From Geodermatophilus tzadiensis (GTDB taxonomy: Bacteria; Actinomycetota; Actinomycetes; Mycobacteriales; Geodermatophilaceae), in assembly GCF_003002915.1 (NCBI RefSeq), contig NZ_PVTG01000002.1:248001-312000 (forward strand): 64,000 bases of DNA. Reading direction: 5' to 3'. How positions within the stretch are numbered: position 1 is the first letter of the stretch; every line of letters begins with the position of its first letter. Below are positions 49,946 to 58,027 of this stretch, piece after piece. The notes beneath the pieces are model-generated. The model was not told the origin of the DNA. It saw nothing but the letters and a program-made list of their open reading frames with translations, and made no database searches. The translations under genes were made by a program, and so were the position numbers.

Positions 49946-50581
49946 GTGGGGGAGCTGGGGGAGGCGCTGCGCGAGCTGGTCGACGCCGCCGTCCGCACCG
50001 AGGTGGACGCCGACGAGCTGCGCGCCGTCGCCGCGGCCGCCCGGGAGCTGACCGCTCGGCTGCGCGTGCAGGGGCGGGAGCTGACCGAGGTCGCCCGCGT
50101 CGACGACCCGGAGACCGGTGAGCGCTGGTACAGCCCGGTGTACGGACCCGGCAGCCCGGTGGCGCCGTCGTTGGTCGCCTCGGACACAGCCGACGGCCGG
50201 GCCCACGGTCGGGTCACCGTGGGCAAGCCGCACGAGGGTCCGCCGGGCCTGGTGCACGGCGGCGTGGTGGCCACGCTGCTCGACCACGTGCTCGCCCGCG
50301 CCGTCCGCGCCGCCGGCCGTGGTGGGCTGACCGCCACGCTGACCGTCCGCTACCGCCGGCCGGTGCCGCTCGGCGTGCCGCTGGCGCTGTCGGCCGAGGT
50401 GGGGGAGTCCTCCGGCCGCCGCACCACGGCCACCGCCCGGCTCGTCGCCGAGGACGACCCCGACACCGTGCTGGCCGAGGCGGAGGGGTCGTTCGTGTCG
50501 TTGCGCCCGGAGCGGGCGGCCAGCGTCTTCGCGCACATGGACCGGCCGGCCGGTGCCTGGACGGCGTCCTCGGACGCCTGA
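49946..50581 (+). CDS. PaaI-type hotdog thioesterase
   Basis: The protein of about 211 residues ends in a 4HBT hotdog domain: KPHEGPPGLVHGGVVATLLDHVLARAVR with the conserved HGG(V/A) and Asp, then TATLTVRYRRPVPLGVPL and SFVSL. It should hydrolyse acyl-CoA thioesters, fitting the upstream acyl-CoA dehydrogenase. The frame is open back to GTG 49808, but that would translate through the hairpin element, so I place the start at GTG 49946 (VGELGEALRELVDAAV). The true start is uncertain. Confidence 0.8.
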   Translation: MGELGEALRELVDAAVRTEVDADELRAVAAAARELTARLRVQGRELTEVARVDDPETGERWYSPVYGPGSPVAPSLVASDTADGRAHGRVTVGKPHEGPPGLVHGGVVATLLDHVLARAVRAAGRGGLTATLTVRYRRPVPLGVPLALSAEVGESSGRRTTATARLVAEDDPDTVLAEAEGSFVSLRPERAASVFAHMDRPAGAWTASSDA

Positions 50582-50656
50582 CGCGCCGGGCGACGGCGGC
50601 GGGCGGTCCCGCGGCTGCGCAGCGCGCGGCTCGGTGGGGACGTCCTGCGTCGCACG

Positions 50657-50694
50657 CCGTGGGCCACGTCCGTCGGCGTGACGCACGCCCACGG
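50657..50694. terminator. Hairpin between convergent genes
   Basis: CCGTGGGC and GCCCACGG form an 8-bp stem with a smaller CACG/CGTG stem inside, in the 148-bp gap between the thioesterase and the HNH endonuclease genes. Confidence 0.4.
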
Positions 50695-50729
50695 ACCGTC
50701 CGCCGGGTCGGCGGTCGCGCGGGCGTTCC

Positions 50730-51926
50730 TCAGGCGGCGGGTTGCCGCAGCGGTGGTGCGGTGCGGATCTCGGTGCCGTCCGGGCGCCAGGTGCGCCACC
50801 GACCATCCGCTTGGCGTTCCACCCGGAACCCGTGGTGGACCTTGGTGTGGTGGCGCTCGCACAGCAGCGCGGAGTTGGCCAGTGTGGTCTCGCCGCCGTC
50901 GAGCCAGTGCACCAGGTGGTGGACCTCCGCCCACCACGTCGGCGCTGCGCAGCCGGTGAACACGCAGCCGCCGTCGCGCAGCTCGACGGCGCGGCGCAGG
51001 TGGCGGTCGGCCAGTCGGTGTTCCCGGCCGAGGTCCAGTGGTGCCCCGTCGGGACCGAAGACCACGCGGGAGACGGTCGCGTCGCAGGCCAGCCAGCGGG
51101 CGCGGGCGGCGGAGATGGTCGCGCCGAAGCCCATCCGCCCGGCGTCGGGGCCGGTGGCCGGGTCGGCCAGGTCCTCGAGGTCGATGACCACGGCGACGTG
51201 CGGCTTCACCGTCCGCAGGACCGGCAGCGAACCGGACGCCAGGGCGGTGTCGCACAGCTGCACCAGCGCGTCGCCGAGGCGCTGCGCGCGGCTGCGCTCG
51301 TCGCCGGCGGGACGGTCGGCCTGCACGAAGGACTCCAGCGCCGCCTGCAGCTTCTCCCCACCGACCGCGTCGAGCTCGCCCCGCAGGGACAGGCTCCCGT
51401 CGGCGTGCTTCGCCAGCGTCAAGCGCCGGCCCTCGGTGGGATCGGGCTCGGGCCCGTCGGGATCGAGCCGGGCGAGGTAGTGGCGCACGACGGTGACGAA
51501 GTCGGCGTAGCGCTGCTCGATCGCGGCACCGGTGAGCACCGCATCGATCTCCGATAGGTCAACACCGTGCTCGGCGGCGGTCTGCAGGCGTTCCGGCGTC
51601 AGCGCGGTGGCGGCGACGGCGACCTGCTCGGCGCTGACGAGCCCGGCGTCGTGCGCCTCGGCCAGCGCCGGCAGGTGCTCCAGCACCCGGCCGTTCCCCA
51701 CGATCCGGGCGGCCGCCGCGGCCGGGAGCCGGCAGTGCCCGGGCAGCCAGGACCGCATGCTCTTCAGCCCGTCGTGCTCGGCGGCCTGCCGGTGCTCCGC
51801 CGCCCGCACCAGGCGGGCCAGCCGCGCGTCCTCGCGGTTGCGGGCGGCGACGGCCGCGGCGATCGCGTCGAGCAACTCGCCGTCGGACAGACCGTCCGCA
51901 CCCACCGCCGTACCGCTCGAACACAT
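50730..51926 (-). CDS. DUF222/HNH endonuclease protein
   Basis: The 398-residue protein has an N-terminal DUF222 region (AAEHDGLKSMRSWLPGHCRLPAAAAARIV, LTPERLQTAAEHGVDLSE) and a C-terminal HNH nuclease: CVFTGCAAPTWWAEVHHLVHW, DGGETTLANSALLCERHH. This is the REP13E12-like family, present in many copies in actinobacteria and often linked to small mobile regions; its role is unknown. TAGCAT (51933-51938 on the minus strand) lies 6 nt before the ATG. No terminal repeats were found around it. Confidence 0.93.
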   Translation of the reverse strand: MCSSGTAVGADGLSDGELLDAIAAAVAARNREDARLARLVRAAEHRQAAEHDGLKSMRSWLPGHCRLPAAAAARIVGNGRVLEHLPALAEAHDAGLVSAEQVAVAATALTPERLQTAAEHGVDLSEIDAVLTGAAIEQRYADFVTVVRHYLARLDPDGPEPDPTEGRRLTLAKHADGSLSLRGELDAVGGEKLQAALESFVQADRPAGDERSRAQRLGDALVQLCDTALASGSLPVLRTVKPHVAVVIDLEDLADPATGPDAGRMGFGATISAARARWLACDATVSRVVFGPDGAPLDLGREHRLADRHLRRAVELRDGGCVFTGCAAPTWWAEVHHLVHWLDGGETTLANSALLCERHHTKVHHGFRVERQADGRWRTWRPDGTEIRTAPPLRQPAA

Positions 51927-51932
51927 GTACGG

Positions 51933-51938
51933 ATGCTA
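51933..51938 (-). promoter_or_regulatory. -10 hexamer TAGCAT, leaderless start of HNH gene
   Basis: TAGCAT on the minus strand is followed by 6 nt and the ATG at 51926. Confidence 0.5.
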
Positions 51939-52118
51939 CCGCCCAGAGAGCCTCGGCGCGACGTGTATCCGCAGCTCAGAGCCGGTGTCCACAGATCCGG
52001 AGGACGCCTTGACGACACGTCGGATCCTGCACCGAGGAGCTGCGCCGGCACGGCGGTCCTCGCCCGAGCCGGCCGGCCGCATCGACGAGCAGCGCGGCCG
52101 GCGGGTGAGGGGTCCCGC

Positions 52119-53237
52119 TCAGTCGGGGCGGCGGTCGGGCACGTTGGCCGGGTCGCCGCCGGGGTCGTGCTCCCGGCCGCCGGTCGGCGACAGCAGCGGC
52201 CCGGGGGCGCCGTCGCCCCGGCCCAGCGCCTCGACGAACTGGCGCAGCACGTCGTCGCCGCGGTGCGCGGGCTGCCAGTCGAGCTGGGTGCGGGCGCGGG
52301 CGGTGTTGAGCACCGGCGACTGCAGGCCGAGGTCGAGCCAGCCGGGCTCGGTCGGCACCACGTGCGCGTGGAACGCCGCCGACAGCCCGGTGCGCACCGC
52401 CACCGCGGGCACCGGGATCCGGCGGGTGCCCAGGGCGCGGGCGATGCCGTCGGCGTCGAGCGCGGGGTCGGCGGAGAGGTTGAACGGGCCGGGGGCGCGG
52501 CGGTCGAGCATGCGGGTGAGGGCGTCGGCGACGTCGTCGGCGTGCACGAAGCCCACCTGCAGCGAGGGCAGCGGCAGGGGCAGCAGCGAGGCCACCTGGC
52601 CGGGCACCAGCCGGGCGGCGCCGAACAGCAGCGGGCCCAGGAAGTAGCGGCCGATCTCGCTGGCGGCCTCGGGCTGCAGCACCAGGGTCGGCCGGACCAC
52701 GGTCAGCGTGACGTCCTGCTTGCGGCCCACGACCTCGCGCACCACGCGCTCGGCCTCGGACTTCTGCCGGCTGTACTGCGACGACGGGATGCCGGTCGTC
52801 GGCCAGTCCTCCGTCACCGGCCGGCTCCCGCCACCGGCGGCGTAGGCCCCCAGCGACGACATGTGCACGACGTGCTCGACCCCCGCGGCGACCGCCGCCC
52901 GCATCACCCGGCGGGTGCCGTCGACGTTGGCCTTGCGCAGCTCGTCGGGCTTGCGCCCCGGCTGCAGTGCCCAGGCCAGGTGGACGACGGCGTCGACGTC
53001 CTCGAGCAGGTTGGTCAGCGCCTGCTCGCTGGCCGTCTCGCCGAGGTCGGCCTGGTACCAGGTCACCGCGTCGTAGGGGGCGGTGTCCGGCGGCTGCCGG
53101 CGGGCCAGCCCGCGGACCTCGTCGACACCGCTGCCCGGGGCGGTCAGCCGCCGCAGCAGCGCGGTCCCGACGTTGCCGCTGGCGCCGGTGACGGCGACCT
53201 TGAGGCCCTTGAGGTGGTCGCGGGGGAGATCAGCCAT
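52119..53237 (-). CDS. NAD-dependent epimerase/dehydratase family (extended SDR)
   Basis: The 372-residue protein has the Rossmann motif VAVTGASGNVGTALLRRL, the YxxxK motif in SSQYSRQKSEAERVV and the substrate region VVRPTLVLQPEA. LHWLQPG-type loops and FVHADDVADAL mark extended SDRs acting on nucleotide sugars or similar compounds. The last 35 residues are disordered. The ATG start at 53237 is 45 nt beyond the stop of the MFS gene upstream on the same strand, so it may be the last gene of the ArsR-MFS operon. Confidence 0.9.
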   Translation of the reverse strand: MADLPRDHLKGLKVAVTGASGNVGTALLRRLTAPGSGVDEVRGLARRQPPDTAPYDAVTWYQADLGETASEQALTNLLEDVDAVVHLAWALQPGRKPDELRKANVDGTRRVMRAAVAAGVEHVVHMSSLGAYAAGGGSRPVTEDWPTTGIPSSQYSRQKSEAERVVREVVGRKQDVTLTVVRPTLVLQPEAASEIGRYFLGPLLFGAARLVPGQVASLLPLPLPSLQVGFVHADDVADALTRMLDRRAPGPFNLSADPALDADGIARALGTRRIPVPAVAVRTGLSAAFHAHVVPTEPGWLDLGLQSPVLNTARARTQLDWQPAHRGDDVLRQFVEALGRGDGAPGPLLSPTGGREHDPGGDPANVPDRRPD

Positions 53238-53282
53238 GCCAGGCGGCTACCCGCAGCGCCGGGTGGCAACCGGCGACCCCGG

Positions 53283-54563
53283 TCACGGGGCCGGGACGAC
53301 GCCGGGTGCCGGGTCGGCGGGTGCGGCCGACCGGTCGCCGGCGCGCAGGCCGAGCGACACCCCCGCCACCAGCAGCAGCGCGCCGGCCACGGCGAGGAAG
53401 CCCGCGCCGGTGCCCGCCGCCTCGGCCAGCCGGGCCAGGCCGAGCGTGCCGCCGAGCGCGCCGACCTGGAGGGCCAGCGAGGACGCCGACAGCACCGTGG
53501 CCCGCTGCCCGGCGCCCACCCGCCCGTGCAGCACCGCCTTCCACAGCGGCCAGGACGCGGCGTTGGCGGTGTAGAAGACGGCGAACAGGCAGCCCAGCGC
53601 CAGCGGTCCACCCAGCGGGACGGCGGCGACGGCCAGCGCGCCGAACACCGCGAGCACCGCGCTCCCCGCCGCCGCCGAGCCACGGGCCGCCCGGCGCGCG
53701 GCCGGTGCGAGCAGGGCGCCGACCCCCGCCGCGGCGAAGGACGCCGCCATCACCACGCCGAAGACCGCCGACCCCTCCGTCAGGCTGCCGGTCAGCTCGG
53801 CGGCGTGCAGCGGACCGAGCAGCTCCAGCGTGCTCAGCACCGTCCCCACCAGGGCGGAGACGGCCAGCACCCGCCGCAGCAGGCGGTCGCGGGCCACCAG
53901 CCGGGTCGTGTCGCGGACGACGGCCGGCACCGCGCGCAGGCCGGCGCGCAGCGCGGCGGCCCCCGACCCCTGCCGGGGGCGGAGCGGGACGACGAGCAGC
54001 CCCACCGCGACGACCGACACCACCGACAGCGCCGCGGCCAGCAGGATCGGCAGCACGAGGACCGCGTCGCCGGAGCCGTCGGCCAGCAGCGGCAGCAGGC
54101 CGCCGAGCACCGCGCCCAGGCACAGGCCCGCGCCGTCGGCCGCGCCGGCCCGGGACAGCCCCGGGGCCACGTCGGCGTCCGGGTCGGCGGCGCGGACGGC
54201 GTCGACGTACCAGGCCTCCAGCGGCCCCGAGCTCAGCGCCCGGCCGACGGCCCGCAGCGCCTCGGCCAGCGCGAAGGCGGCCACGTCGTCGGCGACGGTG
54301 ACCGCCAGCAGCCCGGCCGTGGACAGCAGCCCGGACAGGACCAGGACCGGCCGGGTGCCCAGCGCGTCGGCCAGCCCGCCGGTGGGCAGTTCGAGCACCA
54401 GGACCACCGTCGAGTAGACGGCGAAGACGACGCCGACGTCGGCCGGCGACAGGCCGCGCGAGGTGGCCAGCAGCACGGTCACCGGGGCGCTCAGGCCCAC
54501 CGGCAGCCAGTGCAGCGCGGTGAGCCCGACGAAGCGGCGGGTGACGGAGCGGACCCCGGTCAC
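53283..54563 (-). CDS. MFS transporter, coupled to ArsR-like regulator
   Basis: The 426-residue protein has 12 hydrophobic spans; VVFAVYSTVVLVLELPTGGLADALG is the MFS loop 2-3 signature. It belongs to the broad tetracycline/efflux-like group (MFS_1). The GTG at 54563 overlaps the regulator stop (GTGA), so the regulator and transporter are made together. This pattern is typical of drug-efflux loci under local repression. Confidence 0.9.
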   Translation of the reverse strand: MTGVRSVTRRFVGLTALHWLPVGLSAPVTVLLATSRGLSPADVGVVFAVYSTVVLVLELPTGGLADALGTRPVLVLSGLLSTAGLLAVTVADDVAAFALAEALRAVGRALSSGPLEAWYVDAVRAADPDADVAPGLSRAGAADGAGLCLGAVLGGLLPLLADGSGDAVLVLPILLAAALSVVSVVAVGLLVVPLRPRQGSGAAALRAGLRAVPAVVRDTTRLVARDRLLRRVLAVSALVGTVLSTLELLGPLHAAELTGSLTEGSAVFGVVMAASFAAAGVGALLAPAARRAARGSAAAGSAVLAVFGALAVAAVPLGGPLALGCLFAVFYTANAASWPLWKAVLHGRVGAGQRATVLSASSLALQVGALGGTLGLARLAEAAGTGAGFLAVAGALLLVAGVSLGLRAGDRSAAPADPAPGVVPAP

Positions 54564-55162
54564 GACGCGTGCCCGGGCAGTCGGAAGACGTCGACCAGCA
54601 CCTGCACCAGCGGCTGGCCGGGCTCCTCGCGCTCGGCCCGCCACCGCGCCACCACGGCGTTGAGCTCGTCGACCAGCTCACCGGCCGCGGCGGGGGAGAG
54701 GTGCAGCGCCCAGTCGTTGAGCGAGGTCGCGTCCCGCCAGGCCTCGTCCAGCTGCTCGCGCTGCTCGGCGTGCGCCGCCAGCACCCGGCGCTGGGTGGCC
54801 AGGAGCTGGGAGGTCATCTCCTCGACGACCTCGCGCCCCCCGGGCCGGGCCACCACCTCCTCGGTGGACCAGCGGGTGCTGCGGTGCCGCGCCCGCCACC
54901 ACCGCTCACGCCCGGTGCCCTCCCCGGGGACCTCCTCGACCAGGCCGGAGTCGGCCAGCCGGCGCAGGTGGTAGCTGGTGCTGCCGCTGCTCTCGCCCGT
55001 CCGCTGCCCGAGCCGGGAGGCGGTCGAGGGTCCCTCGGCGCGGAGCAGGCCGAGCAGGGCGGCGCGCAGGGGGTGGGCGACCGCGCGCAGCACGCGCGGG
55101 TCGCTGACGTCGACCGCCTCGACGGGCGGGATCTCCTCGGGCACGCCCCGGACCATAAACAT
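54560..55162 (-). CDS. ArsR/HTH_20-type transcriptional regulator
   Basis: The 200-residue protein has a winged helix: DPRVLRAVAHPLRAALLGLLRAEGPSTASRLGQRTGESSGSTSYHLRRLADSGLVEEV, the ArsR-like pattern with SxSYHLRxLxxxGLV. The second half (about 110-195) is a helical region (MTSQLLATQRRVLAAHAEQREQLDEAW) typical of actinobacterial regulators that bind unknown ligands. Two overlapping palindromes lie directly before the ATG at 55162, so autorepression is likely. An ATG two codons later is also possible. It is coupled to the MFS gene downstream. Confidence 0.88.
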   Translation of the reverse strand: MFMVRGVPEEIPPVEAVDVSDPRVLRAVAHPLRAALLGLLRAEGPSTASRLGQRTGESSGSTSYHLRRLADSGLVEEVPGEGTGRERWWRARHRSTRWSTEEVVARPGGREVVEEMTSQLLATQRRVLAAHAEQREQLDEAWRDATSLNDWALHLSPAAAGELVDELNAVVARWRAEREEPGQPLVQVLVDVFRLPGHAS

Positions 55163-55192
55163 GCAAAGGGATCTTTGCAAAGGACCCTTTGC
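55163..55192 (-). promoter_or_regulatory. Two overlapping palindromic operators
   Basis: GCAAAG-GGAT-CTTTGC (55163-55178) and GCAAAGG-AC-CCTTTGC (55177-55192) share two bases. They fill the 31-bp gap between the stop of the upstream MFS gene and the start of the ArsR-like regulator, so bound regulator would cover the promoter and the start codon. Confidence 0.75.
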
Positions 55193-55193
55193 A

Positions 55194-56525
55194 CTACGGG
55201 GCGTCGAGAGCCTCCCCGCGCCGCTCGGGCAGCGCCCAGGAGCCGGCGGCCGCGACGACGAAGGCCGCCGCGAACACCCCGAACACCAGCCCGCTCCCGC
55301 CGGCGACCAGCAGTGGCGGCACGCACAGCGGCGCGGCGATCGAGGCGATCCGGCCGAAGCCGGCGGCCGCGCCGGCCCCCGTCCCGCGCAGCGCAGTCGG
55401 GTAGACCTCCGGCGTCACCGCGTACACCGCACCCCAGGCGCCGAGGTTGGAGAAGGACAGCACCATCCCGGTCACCAGGACGGCGGTGTCGCCGGCGGCC
55501 AGCGCGAACAGCGCGGCGCCGACCGCGGAGCCGGCCAGGAACACCACCAGGGTCGGCCGCCGTCCCCACCGCTCGACCAGCACGGCGGCCGCGGCGTACC
55601 CCGGCAGCTGCGCCAGCGTGATGAGCAGCGTGTAGCCGAAGGACTTCACGAGGTCGAACCCGGCGGCCACCAGCAGCGTGGGCAGCCAGATGAAGGCGCC
55701 GTAGTAGGCGAAGTTGATGCCGAACCAGACCGTCCACAGCGCCGCCGTCCGCCCGCGGGTGCCCGGCGCCCACAGGCCGCCGCGGGGCGCGGCGGGCGCC
55801 TGCGGGAGGGCCGCCGCCGGCTGCGGGGCCACCCCGGCGGCCGCCTCGAAGCGGCGCACCGCGGCCTCGGCCTCGCCGTCGCGGCCGCGCAGCTCGAGGA
55901 AGCGCACCGACTCCGGCAGTCCGCGGCGCACCACCACCGCGTACAGCGCCGGGACGGCGCCCAGGGCCAGCGCCCACCGCCAGCCGGCGTCGCCCCGCGG
56001 GACGACGAGGTAGCCGATCAGCGCCGCGAGCAGCCAGCCCACCGCCCAGAATGCCTCCAGTGCCACCACCACCCGCCCGCGCAGCCGGGAAGGCGCGTAC
56101 TCGCTGACCAGCGTCGAGGCCACCGGCAGCTCGGCACCCAGGCCCAGGCCGATGAGCAGGCGGAACACCAGCAGCGAGGCCACCGACCACGAGAGCGCGG
56201 CGGCGCCGGTGGCCACCCCGAAGACGAGCAGGGTGAGCGCGAAGACCTGCCGCCGGCCGACGCGGTCGGCCAGCAGCCCGCCGAGGGTGGCACCCAGCGC
56301 CATCCCGACGAAGCCGATCGAGCCGATCCAGGACAGCTCGGTGGGCGTCAGCGACCACTGCACGGCGAGCGCGGCCATCACGAAGGAGATGAGGCCGACG
56401 TCCATCGCGTCCAGCGCCCAGCCCACGCCGGACCCGACGACGAGCCGCCCGTGCTCGCGGGTGAACGGCAGCCGGTCGAGCCGCTGGGCCCGGGTCAGCG
56501 TGGGGGTCGCCGCATCGGTGCTCAC
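55194..56525 (-). CDS. MFS transporter, aromatic-acid/sugar-type symporter
   Basis: The 443-residue, 12-span protein has two MFS signatures: GGLLADRVGRRQVFALTLLVFG and LVSEYAPSRLRGRVVVALEAFWAVGW, with the R-x-x-x-G-R pattern of the sugar and aromatic acid:H+ symporter (AAHS) groups. PESVRFLELRGR is the usual central-loop motif. Substrates of this branch include niacin, shikimate and benzoates. The GTG at 56525 begins MSTDAATPTLTRAQRLDRLPF. It is upstream of the ArsR-like gene on the same strand. Confidence 0.9.
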   Translation of the reverse strand: MSTDAATPTLTRAQRLDRLPFTREHGRLVVGSGVGWALDAMDVGLISFVMAALAVQWSLTPTELSWIGSIGFVGMALGATLGGLLADRVGRRQVFALTLLVFGVATGAAALSWSVASLLVFRLLIGLGLGAELPVASTLVSEYAPSRLRGRVVVALEAFWAVGWLLAALIGYLVVPRGDAGWRWALALGAVPALYAVVVRRGLPESVRFLELRGRDGEAEAAVRRFEAAAGVAPQPAAALPQAPAAPRGGLWAPGTRGRTAALWTVWFGINFAYYGAFIWLPTLLVAAGFDLVKSFGYTLLITLAQLPGYAAAAVLVERWGRRPTLVVFLAGSAVGAALFALAAGDTAVLVTGMVLSFSNLGAWGAVYAVTPEVYPTALRGTGAGAAAGFGRIASIAAPLCVPPLLVAGGSGLVFGVFAAAFVVAAAGSWALPERRGEALDAP

Positions 56526-56555
56526 GGCGGCAGGCGGTACCCGGGACGGTGCGGG

Positions 56556-56750
56556 TCAGCCGCCGGAGTCCTCGCCGTCGGTGGCGTCCTCGACCTCCTG
56601 CTCGGCCTCGTCGACCCCCTCCTCGACGGTCTGCTCCACGTCGTCGTCCACGACGTCGGAGCCGCAGGCGGCGGTGAACGGCGCGGCGGCGAGCACGAGG
56701 CCGACGGCGGCCAGGCGGAAGCGGCGGCGGGGGGTGGCGGAGGTGGTCAC
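56556..56750 (-). CDS. Small acidic lipoprotein (64 aa)
   Basis: The 64-residue protein has a signal (TTSATPRRRFRLAAVGLVLAAA), a lipobox-like TAAC at about residue 29, and a short, very acidic mature part with a VEEGVDEAEQEVED repeat-like helix. It is probably a surface-anchored acidic peptide of unknown role. The GTG at 56750 has GGGAG 7 nt upstream. It lies between the ABM-like gene and the MFS gene on the same strand. Confidence 0.7.
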   Translation of the reverse strand: MTTSATPRRRFRLAAVGLVLAAAPFTAACGSDVVDDDVEQTVEEGVDEAEQEVEDATDGEDSGG

Positions 56751-56838
56751 GTCTGCTCCCGGGGCTCGGAGGGCGGGCGCGCACAGTGCCCCGCGCGGGC
56801 GCGGACCATGCACGGCGGCCCGGGACCGCACCCGGGCC

Positions 56839-57447
56839 TCAGTCCGCGGGACGACGGGGCGCGGGCACCGGGTCGGTGAAGTCGTACACGCTGCTGACCG
56901 CGGTCTCGGGCCGGGCGCGGATGCCCAGCCGCTCCAGCCCCGGCAGCACCCGGTCCTGCTGGTAGGCGGTGAACTGCTCCTCGCTGTCCCAGACGTCGGT
57001 GGTCCGCAGGGTGCCGTCGGTGAAGGAGGCCACGTGCACCCGCATCCCGGCGGGGACGTCACGGTCCCACCCCACGGCCTCGCGCAGGTCGTCGTACTGG
57101 CCGGCGGTGACCTCGCCCCACTGCTGGACCACCAGCGCGTAGGTGAGCGCCGCGGCGGTGGGCAGGGGCAGCGGCTCGGGCGAGGGCGGCCCGGCGAGCA
57201 CCGGGGTGGCCAGCAGCGCCTCGGCCGCGAGCGCGCGGGCGGGGACGGGGACGACGGCGGGCGCGGCGGGGACCGCGGCAGGCTCCGGACGGCGGCGGCG
57301 CCACCACCGGGGAGCGGTCCCGTCCCGCCGGGCGGCGGCGCGGGCGGTGCGGGCGAACGCACGGTCCCGGCGGCCGGCGGCGGCCTCGTGCAGGAGGCAC
57401 TCGTGGCGGTTCCGCATCGACTCGGCGATGAGCGCTGACTCGGTCAT
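56839..57447 (-). CDS. ABM-like (dimeric alpha/beta barrel) protein with basic N-terminal region
   Basis: The 202-residue protein has an N-terminal basic helix region (MTESALIAESMRNRHECLLHEA, then RRDRAFARTARAAARRD and RRRRRP), a Pro/Ala linker, and a C-terminal domain (about 105-195) of the monooxygenase-like ferredoxin fold: YALVVQQWGEVTAGQYDDLR, VHVASFTDGTLRTTDVWDSEEQF and GLERLGI. This pattern fits small homodimeric ABM proteins; no active-site claim can be made. The ATG at 57447 has CTGGAG about 6 nt upstream. Confidence 0.75.
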   Translation of the reverse strand: MTESALIAESMRNRHECLLHEAAAGRRDRAFARTARAAARRDGTAPRWWRRRRPEPAAVPAAPAVVPVPARALAAEALLATPVLAGPPSPEPLPLPTAAALTYALVVQQWGEVTAGQYDDLREAVGWDRDVPAGMRVHVASFTDGTLRTTDVWDSEEQFTAYQQDRVLPGLERLGIRARPETAVSSVYDFTDPVPAPRRPAD

Positions 57448-57528
57448 GGCGTCTCCAGGAGCCGTCCGTGGCTCGGGCGGGGCGGTGCCGGCGCGCCCTG
57501 GGCGCCGCCGAGGCCTCCGGGTGTGTCG

Positions 57529-57544
57529 TGTGGTGCGCAACACA
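57529..57544. promoter_or_regulatory. Near-perfect 16-bp palindrome
   Basis: TGTGGTGCGCAACACA reads nearly the same on both strands (one mismatched pair). It lies in the divergent gap between the ABM-like and SnoaL-like genes and is a candidate operator. Confidence 0.45.
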
Positions 57545-57554
57545 TCCTGGCGAC

Positions 57555-57600
57555 GGCGACCGTGCCGCCCCAGGGTCGTCGGACCCTGACCGCGGTCGCC
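57555..57600 (+). promoter_or_regulatory. Nested inverted repeats before the SnoaL-like gene
   Basis: An outer pair GGCGACCG/CGGTCGCC encloses a perfect inner stem-loop CAGGGTC-GTCG-GACCCTG. The structure ends 12 nt before TACCGT (57612-57617), which sits 6 nt before the GTG at 57624. It would bind a regulator just upstream of the core promoter. Confidence 0.45.
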
Positions 57601-57623
57601 CTCCCCGGCGCTACCGTCGCCGC

Positions 57624-58025
57624 GTGACCGGGGCGCTCGCGGTGGTGGAGGCGTGGCTGGCCGCCGTCGACCGGGCCGACGTCGACGCGGTGACGGTGCT
57701 CAGCGCGCCCGACCTGGAGGTGGCCGGTCCCCGGGGCAGCGTGCGCGGCCGCGAGGTGCTCGGGCCGTGGCTGGCGCGGGCCGGCCTCACCACCCGCCCG
57801 CTGCGCTGGTTCTGCGGTGCCGGCGGTGCCGTCGTCGTCGAGCAGGACGCCACCTGGACCGACCCGGACACCGGCGCCGAGCGCGGCCGGGCCGTCGTCG
57901 CCTCCCGGTTCACCGTCGCCGGCGGTGTGGTCACCGCCGTCGAGCGGCACGACGCGGGCCTGCCCGCCGCCCTGGCCGCCGCCGGGCTCGGCCCGGCCGA
58001 CGAGGTCACCGCGCGGGGCGCCTGA
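57624..58025 (+). CDS. SnoaL-like (NTF2-fold) protein
   Basis: The 133-residue protein matches the SnoaL/DUF4440-type cone fold: VVEAWLAAVDRADVDAVTVLSAPDLEVAGPRG, VRGREVLGPWLARAG, and VVASRFTVAGGVVTAVERHD. Such proteins are isomerases, hydratases or binding proteins; none can be chosen. TACCGT lies 6 nt before the GTG. It converges on the thioesterase gene with a 2-nt gap. Confidence 0.82.
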   Translation: MTGALAVVEAWLAAVDRADVDAVTVLSAPDLEVAGPRGSVRGREVLGPWLARAGLTTRPLRWFCGAGGAVVVEQDATWTDPDTGAERGRAVVASRFTVAGGVVTAVERHDAGLPAALAAAGLGPADEVTARGA

Positions 58026-58027
58026 CC

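Noticed and set aside
50730-51926. HNH/DUF222 gene as part of an insertion sequence or intein.
   Set aside because: No terminal inverted repeats, target duplications or split host gene around it; an 8-bp inverted pair at 51959/52015 is too short and too far apart to be convincing.
51567-54974. A 1,135-codon plus-strand frame across the HNH, SDR and MFS genes.
   Set aside because: Same artefact; it shows no domain and crosses three well-supported minus-strand genes and their gaps.
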